Source: Taenia hydatigena (lineage: Eukaryota; Platyhelminthes; Cestoda; Cyclophyllidea; Taeniidae). From it: 64,000 bases of DNA. Positions 57,790 through 64,000 of the stretch are shown in pieces. Below the pieces are notes generated by a model that did not search any database, was not told the DNA's origin, and worked only from the letters and a program-made list of their open reading frames with translations. The translations under genes were made by a program, and so were the position numbers. The stretch spans positions 1-64,000 of the forward strand of contig JADWOT020001703.1 in the NCBI GenBank assembly GCA_036345935.2, in the 5' to 3' direction. Every line of letters begins with the position of its first letter. Position 1 is the first letter of the stretch.

Positions 57790-60700
57790 GATAAGTCGCT
57801 AACTTCTTTGCTTAATTCATAGCCCTTGCTGTTCGGAAATGCCTCAAAAGTGTCAATCAAAAAGGGAACATCAGAAGTAAAATGACCGAGGACAAGCAGG
57901 CCCATAAAGGCAATACAGTCGAAGCGAAGCATAGTAGCGCTGGTGATCCTTCTCAATGATGCACATAATTCGCCTAATGCAGAAGAGAACAAAGGCAAGT
58001 GATGCCTGCTTTTACAAAACTACCTGCAAGGGATGCTGTCAAAAGTCGACATCACACGACACGTGCTACCAATAAATTTGCACACGTCGGATTAGAAGAG
58101 GTCATTCGCAAAACAAACCGTTGGACATGCTCTTCTACGCCTTGAATCGTCTTCCGCAATGAAGTTTGCTTTAACTATTTGTCAGTGCTTCCCATCCGCT
58201 TTTTTCCCTCTCTACGCCAGTCCTCTCTTTACTCTCCAATTCCGTCGTCTCCTTCTTCTCTTTTCTCTCACCTTCCCACCTCGTCGTTCCAGAGACGTCA
58301 TAGGGCCATAGCAGATAAATATCATAGAAAGTAAGGGTAAGTTATGCTACTGAGCCCTCTCTCTCTAGTCTCTTACAATGTTTTCCCTTTTCTCTCCCTT
58401 GCTTCACTTACATGCGCTACTTTAATGCTATCATACCCGGTGCCCTGTGTATATCGCATGGGAAGGGGAAACTGTGATCAACCGCTTCGAGCTTAGTACT
58501 CGTAACATAATTCGGGATCCTTTTTCTAAGTTAATTCCTTTATAGTCATCAATCGCTTAATGTTGCATCTGTGACTCTGCAAAGGTGCACCACAGTTCAG
58601 ATGCGAAAATGAACTTTAAACTTTAATGACTGGAAGAAAGACATTCGATAAGGACAGTACCGAATACCGGGCCGGTAAGACGAGGGGATTGTGCAATGCT
58701 TTATTGTTGAAATGGGATAATCGCATACCTAGTGATGAAAATTTTGTCGAAATTCCTTAGAGGAGAATGGGGAGATAGTGACTCGAGCAACCCAAGTTCA
58801 CAATAAAGTCCGTTAGCTCTGACCCATCTGTCCAAAGGATTTTGAGGCAGAAGATGAGAAGAGAAACGGGAAGCGCGCTACATCTCTATCCATTGTGTAG
58901 TGAATATGTCGACAGAGGTCACCGTTTCACTACTCATAAAGACTGTATCGATGCTCTGTCATCCAAGTTAATGAGTTTGTAACAAAATAACCAGTCTGCT
59001 TGAGGATAGCAATTCAATTCTCACATGTGGTGCATAATGTTCTGATATCCTTTTCCAGAATAAATACAGCTTTCTATAATAGGATGTATTTTTTTGTAGC
59101 CGTATATCAATTGTCAACTGCATTTTGTTTGCAAAGATAAATTTTAGCAATTGTTCTAAGGCCAAGCCTGATGGTGTGATTGGCATTGTTTCTTTAAGTC
59201 TCAGCTGGTTCCTGCAGATTCGAGGATGTTCCTTGAATGGAGTATTTGGTGACGCAGGTGATAGGTGGATGCAAACATCGGATTTCACCGCGCAAAGTGG
59301 GGACGACTGAACAAAAGAAGCAGCACATCAGCTATGTTTCCCTCAAGTCTACAAAGAACAGGTATTTCTTTGAGGCTGTGTCACCGTCGAAAGGCGTTTT
59401 TGCAATCAGCGTTTGCTGATGGAATTTTGTTGAAGCTGTTGGAGGACTGCGAAGTAGGGTGCAAGTAGTGTCGCGTCGTGACTGCTGCGCTGCGGACTGG
59501 TAGGCGAAAGGGCCATGTAAACGAGTGAGATGGCTATGGATGCATAGAGGAAGTGACTCGCCGATTGATAGGTACGTATAAATGCACGTTTATTTATATT
59601 TGTGACTTCTCTGTCTATGCATACCATTTGCTTTTTATGCACTTTGATGAGGTGTGACGCCTTGGTGCGAGGTGTAGTCCTTTACATCGGCCACAGTCAC
59701 TGTGTATTTTATGGGAATCCAACGGTGGTTTAGGGGTAACTGTGTCTCTTCCTTCCCATTTTCTACTTGTTCCACTTGTTTGTTGTCATCATTTGTTTGA
59801 GTGCCTTAACCCAGCAGTGGTATGCTTTAATTGTTGACAGTTCTAAATTTTGCACTCATTGACATCTGGTCATGCCGTTAGCTGCATTTATCCATTCCGC
59901 GCATCATGTTATCACTTTTCGCTTAGAATAGTAGATGGCGTACGTTCGCCCATTAATCTTGTTGTACCCTAACCTAATTGTGAAAGGTCGCGCGTTTAGC
60001 GGGTTCGAATAAATATGCATATGCTTTTTAGGAACTTTAATTGGAACAAATTGATGGTGTTCATTACGTTAAATTCGTAGCCAGCATATTGAGTGTACCG
60101 GATGCTGGTAGGTAGAATACGGCAATTCGCTCCATAACAAATTAGTGTTTTCTGCCACAGTCGGAACAGTAAAATGTTCTGCTTTACTTCTTATTGTTTT
60201 ATGGAGTTGAGGAGGACCATCTCGTAATTTAATGCCCATTTTTACGCGCGCTCAAATTTTACTGAATTTCAGGCAATTTCGTTGGTCCCTCTACTGATGC
60301 TGTTTGTAAATCGGAAGGGCAGGAAATAGGACACGAGTTTGACTGTTTAGTGTTCCTCATGTAAGCCACGGAACTGTGCACATTTGTCATTGCCAAAAGA
60401 AGCATCCCGAGATGCCTGCATCCGAAATACTTATGGATGGAATAGTTATTAGAAGCGTATTGTCACGTTAATGACTTGGAAGACAACCCAATAATTGCCT
60501 CGGTTTGTTCACTCCTGCTGTAGCAGTGTACTATGTCCGGTGTGGTCTTCGCCACCCTTGTCTTAGTCGTGGTAGTAAGCGGCTTTGGCTTTAGCTGCTT
60601 TTCCCTTGAGGCTGGTAGTTGGCTGATGGGTCGCGGAAACAAGCAAAATTGGAGGTTTGGCGTCTACCTTAAGTTAGCCAGATCGGTATCTTTCACGACC

Positions 60701-63700
60701 AATAGTTGGTGGGCGTCCCCCAAGACACAGGCAAATGTGGATCGGCAAGCTTTAGGCTTCGTCTTTTTGGTTACTCACGCTCTTTTCACTTATCTGTTAA
60801 TGGGATTATTTGGTTGGCAGAGGTTTGGGTAGATTGACAGGCGAAGGTGAAGCGATCTACTTAATTCGTTGTCCATGGACATATCCGCCAAGTTAGCTTC
60901 ACCAGCTTTACTTCAGGGGTGTGAGGTGTGGCGTTAGAACGTTCATACAGTCCTGCCTGATATGAGTGGTCGTGCCGCCTCATGTGCATCAGAACATTTG
61001 ACTGTCGGAGGTGCTAAAATTAACCCCTCTCTGACGCCCTCACGACGCATTTTTTCGGGTGCATTGCTTCATCCTGATTGCATTATTGCTGCTAAGACTG
61101 CTTAGGGTGGAAGTTGCTCACAGTGGAAAGGAATGGGATGCTTTGCCGTGCCGTGTCAGCTGTCTTGTTTACTTACGGTGCTTGTTCCATTGTTTTAAGA
61201 ACACGCGCACATATGGCAGGTCTATTGTACATACAGTTGGTTGACTGAGTGCTGTCATGCCTGTCCGATGCACTGGAGCTGTGGGTGTACTGGGTAGTTT
61301 TTTTGGGGGGAAGGGAAGGGGGAAGAAGGGTGTCACCGGCATTGACATGCCCAAGTTATAGGGGCAAGTGGTGCACACGGGCCTTCAACCCTGTATTCCA
61401 GAACTTTACGATAATGCGACGCAGACATGGACAAAGGTCCGGTGTGGTCTAGTTTGCACCCTAGTTTTGCGACATTCGTTGGCTTTGTGCCTGTCGCACG
61501 AGCGCTTTTTTTTGCGGTACGCCGCCTTTCCTGTGGTATATGTATGGCAGTGATGAGAACCTGGATGGGACAGTCGTCGCAAGTTGCGTCTTGTCCCCAC
61601 CTTTCCTTCTGATCATGGTATCCTTTTCTTCCATCACACCTGTCATGTGTATTGTTTTGAGACGATTACTTTGCGAATTATTTTATTATTTTTTTTGCGT
61701 CGCTGTTCCTTTTTATTCACTTGTTCGGTCATTTGGTAGAGATGTAAAGGTAGGGTCTAGGTGAGGCGCCAAAGCTAGTGTCGGCTGTCCAATGACTTTT
61801 TACGCCATCCCGTTTACCGCAATCTCTTCATCTGCTGATCCACCCACATACCCACCTATCTGTTGATTTTTTCGACTATCCACCTGTTCGCTCGGCCCTT
61901 TCTCGACCTGCAAAACGTGTGGCGGTCAAGTTGGGCTGCATGCGGTAGGCATATGAGACTGACGGAGACGGAACTGTCCATAGTGTTCATAGAATGGATT
62001 AAAGTAGTGGACAATGGAAAGCTAAGATGTTAGAATGCACCTTGGTCAAGCGAATGTAAAGCTACTGGGGGAGGTGAAAACATCAATTTTACGTTGGTAA
62101 ATTACTCAATTAGCCGAATAAAAGGGAGGTGGGCAGGTGCCAAGTACTGTGGCTGCAAGAATGTAGATGCTGCCGAAGATGAGATGCATTAATGCTGAAA
62201 TGTTAGCTAGGCCGCACTAGGCACCCATGGGCGTCGAAGCGAAGTAAGCTGTGTCAGTGCAGAGCTGTGCCGATGGCTTTTCGTGTGCCCCTGAATCCAT
62301 TTTCCTGCAAAGCGGGGGGAATGGCTACTCCAACGAGTAAGTATATTATCTGTTGCACAAGACTTGGTCTTAAAGTAGGGGATTGCGCAAGACGGTGTTG
62401 GCTGGTTGTATTAAAAATTATCAAACACATGCAATGGAGTTGCGTGCCTCAACGCCGATGCAGACTAATCCGCATGGACACGGGATCCATAACCGGGTAT
62501 CACTATTGTCAATCTACATCTCTCTTAGGGGTTGCATTATTATTAACCGGTCAGTGTCTATCCACAGGATTGCAGGACTCATTCAGGGATCATTGCGTCG
62601 AATTGTGCCCATCACAATAGGCATGAGACATCGTCAAGTGCTTGACGCGTAGCGTTTTTATAATTGACCTTGCGTCATTGCTTCTTTCCACTGTGCCATC
62701 ATTCTTGATTTTTGTTGGTAGGCATGAAGTTACTCCTTTCTTTTAGCATGGGAATCTCTCTTATTATTGTTAGACTGATTAACAATTCAAATGTGCTGTT
62801 TTCTGTATTTTTTATACATTTCCTATTTACCCACGCTTAGCGCTTTGCACGATTTTTGTTAAGTAGTGTCTTCTTCAGGTAATTTTAGGGATGACGATTG
62901 AAAGCCATCAATTCGTTATTCCTGTTATTCGGTTGGCACCGTCTTTTTGCTAATTCCATTCATTCCCGCAATTTCCTCGTAAAACCTAATGCTATTGAAA
63001 AGTAGTTAAAAGGCGATTGTTTAGCAAGGCGAAGACTCTTTTGCCTTTTGTTCACTTGCTAAGAGTAGACAACAATCTGTTTACAGACTCGTGGTAGAAC
63101 GTTAGGGTGTTTGTGTCTCAAATTCAACCATTGCGTGTAAAGTTAAGTAGGTTGACTTCATTTATGAAATTGTAAGTTTTGCAATGTTTCTGCCAGACCG
63201 CCTTCTTGCGTTGTTTCATTTGATCACTGCAAATTTTTTTTCGTTCGTCTGAAACTTTACCCCTTTGAGAATATACAGGAAAAACCAGGCATTTAATTTC
63301 TGCCGTTTGGTTTAGGCAGGCACTTTTAGCGTAGCTTCCTTTTTCCCGTCTCCGAGCTTGCATTTAACCCATTAGTAGGTTCAAATTTTCTTTTTTATCT
63401 CTTTTTTGCTTTTAACCTCCGAAATTAGGTATTTTTTGGCGACTCGGACTTACTTTCCGTTGTGAAATCGTTTTTCTGTCCTACCTTCACCTCGAGCCCA
63501 TAATTGCTTGCTATAATTAAAGGGGGGGGAAGGGGTACTTTCGAGTAGATCTTATATGTTTTATTTGTAGTAGTTATTCCTTGTCCTATTCCCTTGGCGA
63601 CTCTTCGATGTGTACTGTTTTTTTTTTCTCATAGTGATCCCTGAGATTTTCACTCCCATTTTCAACTTCGTCTTAGGTCATTGACAGATTTAGCATGTGT

Positions 63701-64000
63701 AGTATTTTTACAACCTACGAATCCAGCATGTGTCCTCGTGTGGTAAGACGAGTGCTTATGGCCCATATTTCATTGACGCAAACTATTTGGAAATGTTTCA
63801 TCCTAATTGAAATCCAGCTGACGACGACGACGACGAGGACTAGACCGCAGCACGTGTGTAGCGTGGTGTGCAGAAGGGACAGTTTCATGGCTATCGTATC
63901 ACTTCTGCTTTTTACATATTCTGATTGTGATTTCCTTTTGGGTGGATGCAAGATAAAAGAGGGTGCTTTAATGGGAGGCGCACCTGAATGCATTGAGTAG
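57790..64000. other. Gene-poor right end
   Basis: Nothing recognisable. From about 59.5 kb the plus strand becomes T- and G-rich, and short frames read like membrane segments (60533-60832, 99 codons, with a hydrophobic N-terminus), which this composition produces by itself. Small runs: G8 near 63521-63528, CGA repeats near 63823-63836. Confidence 0.4.

Noticed and set aside
60533..60832. 99-codon frame resembling a small membrane protein
   Set aside because: The surrounding plus strand is G/T-rich, which encodes Val, Leu, Gly and Phe by default. No promoter, splice context or poly(A) signal is convincing.
1..64000. tRNA, rRNA, spliced-leader RNA genes and CRISPR arrays
   Set aside because: I looked for T-loop words, box-like promoter pairs, and short regularly spaced repeats with unique spacers, and saw none that hold together. 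Absence by eye is not proof.

Overview
This looks like a window of an AT-rich invertebrate (metazoan) nuclear genome: no operons, long gene-poor stretches, GT..AG introns, a decayed Ty3/Gypsy retrotransposon and decayed viral insertions. Two 32-33 nt introns inside a captured viral gene would suit a host with very short introns. A parasitic flatworm is my best guess, but nothing here proves it.

Layout. Positions 1-22.4 kb are almost gene-free: a short TATA-to-AATAAA unit at 6.53-6.97 kb, a broken coding remnant at 2.6-3.2 kb, and one copy of a dispersed repeat at 7.5 kb. At 22.4-23.6 kb lies a multi-exon C2H2 zinc-finger gene with breaks. From 23.7 to 36.4 kb there are only degenerate duplications and a second copy of the dispersed repeat.

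The remarkable part is 36.46-51.14 kb, a dense cluster of endogenous DNA-virus sequence with two ingredients. The first is Circoviridae/cyclovirus-like (CRESS-DNA): at least six Rep pieces with HUH and SF3 motifs, conserved Rep introns, Arg-rich capsid N-terminal and capsid C-terminal pieces, and a perfect stem-loop carrying the canonical TAGTATTAC nonamer next to a Rep start. The second is parvovirus-like: two NS1-type SF3 helicase copies with a 32-33 nt intron, two related capsid-like (VP) copies, three related promoter/first-exon modules, and a 305-bp GC-rich terminal hairpin with nested internal palindromes.

The cluster is built around a 2,937-bp inverted repeat (36465-39401 and 45107-48043), apparently identical, flanking a 5.7-kb centre. 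Terminal-repeat-like sequence recurs at about 39.2-39.6, 44.9-45.3 and 50.6-51.1 kb, so the layout resembles parvoviral-type units of about 6 kb joined through shared termini (truncated inverted unit, unit A, unit B), with cyclovirus-like genomes embedded in them. Every viral gene carries stops, frameshifts or truncations. A solo Rep fragment at 57.6 kb, about 96% identical to the cluster outside one deletion, shows that fragments have moved.

Immediately right of the terminal hairpin (51.25-54.45 kb) is a truncated, reverse-oriented Gypsy element. From 54.5 to 64 kb only the Rep fragment stands out. All identifications come from reading motifs by eye; no database search was possible.
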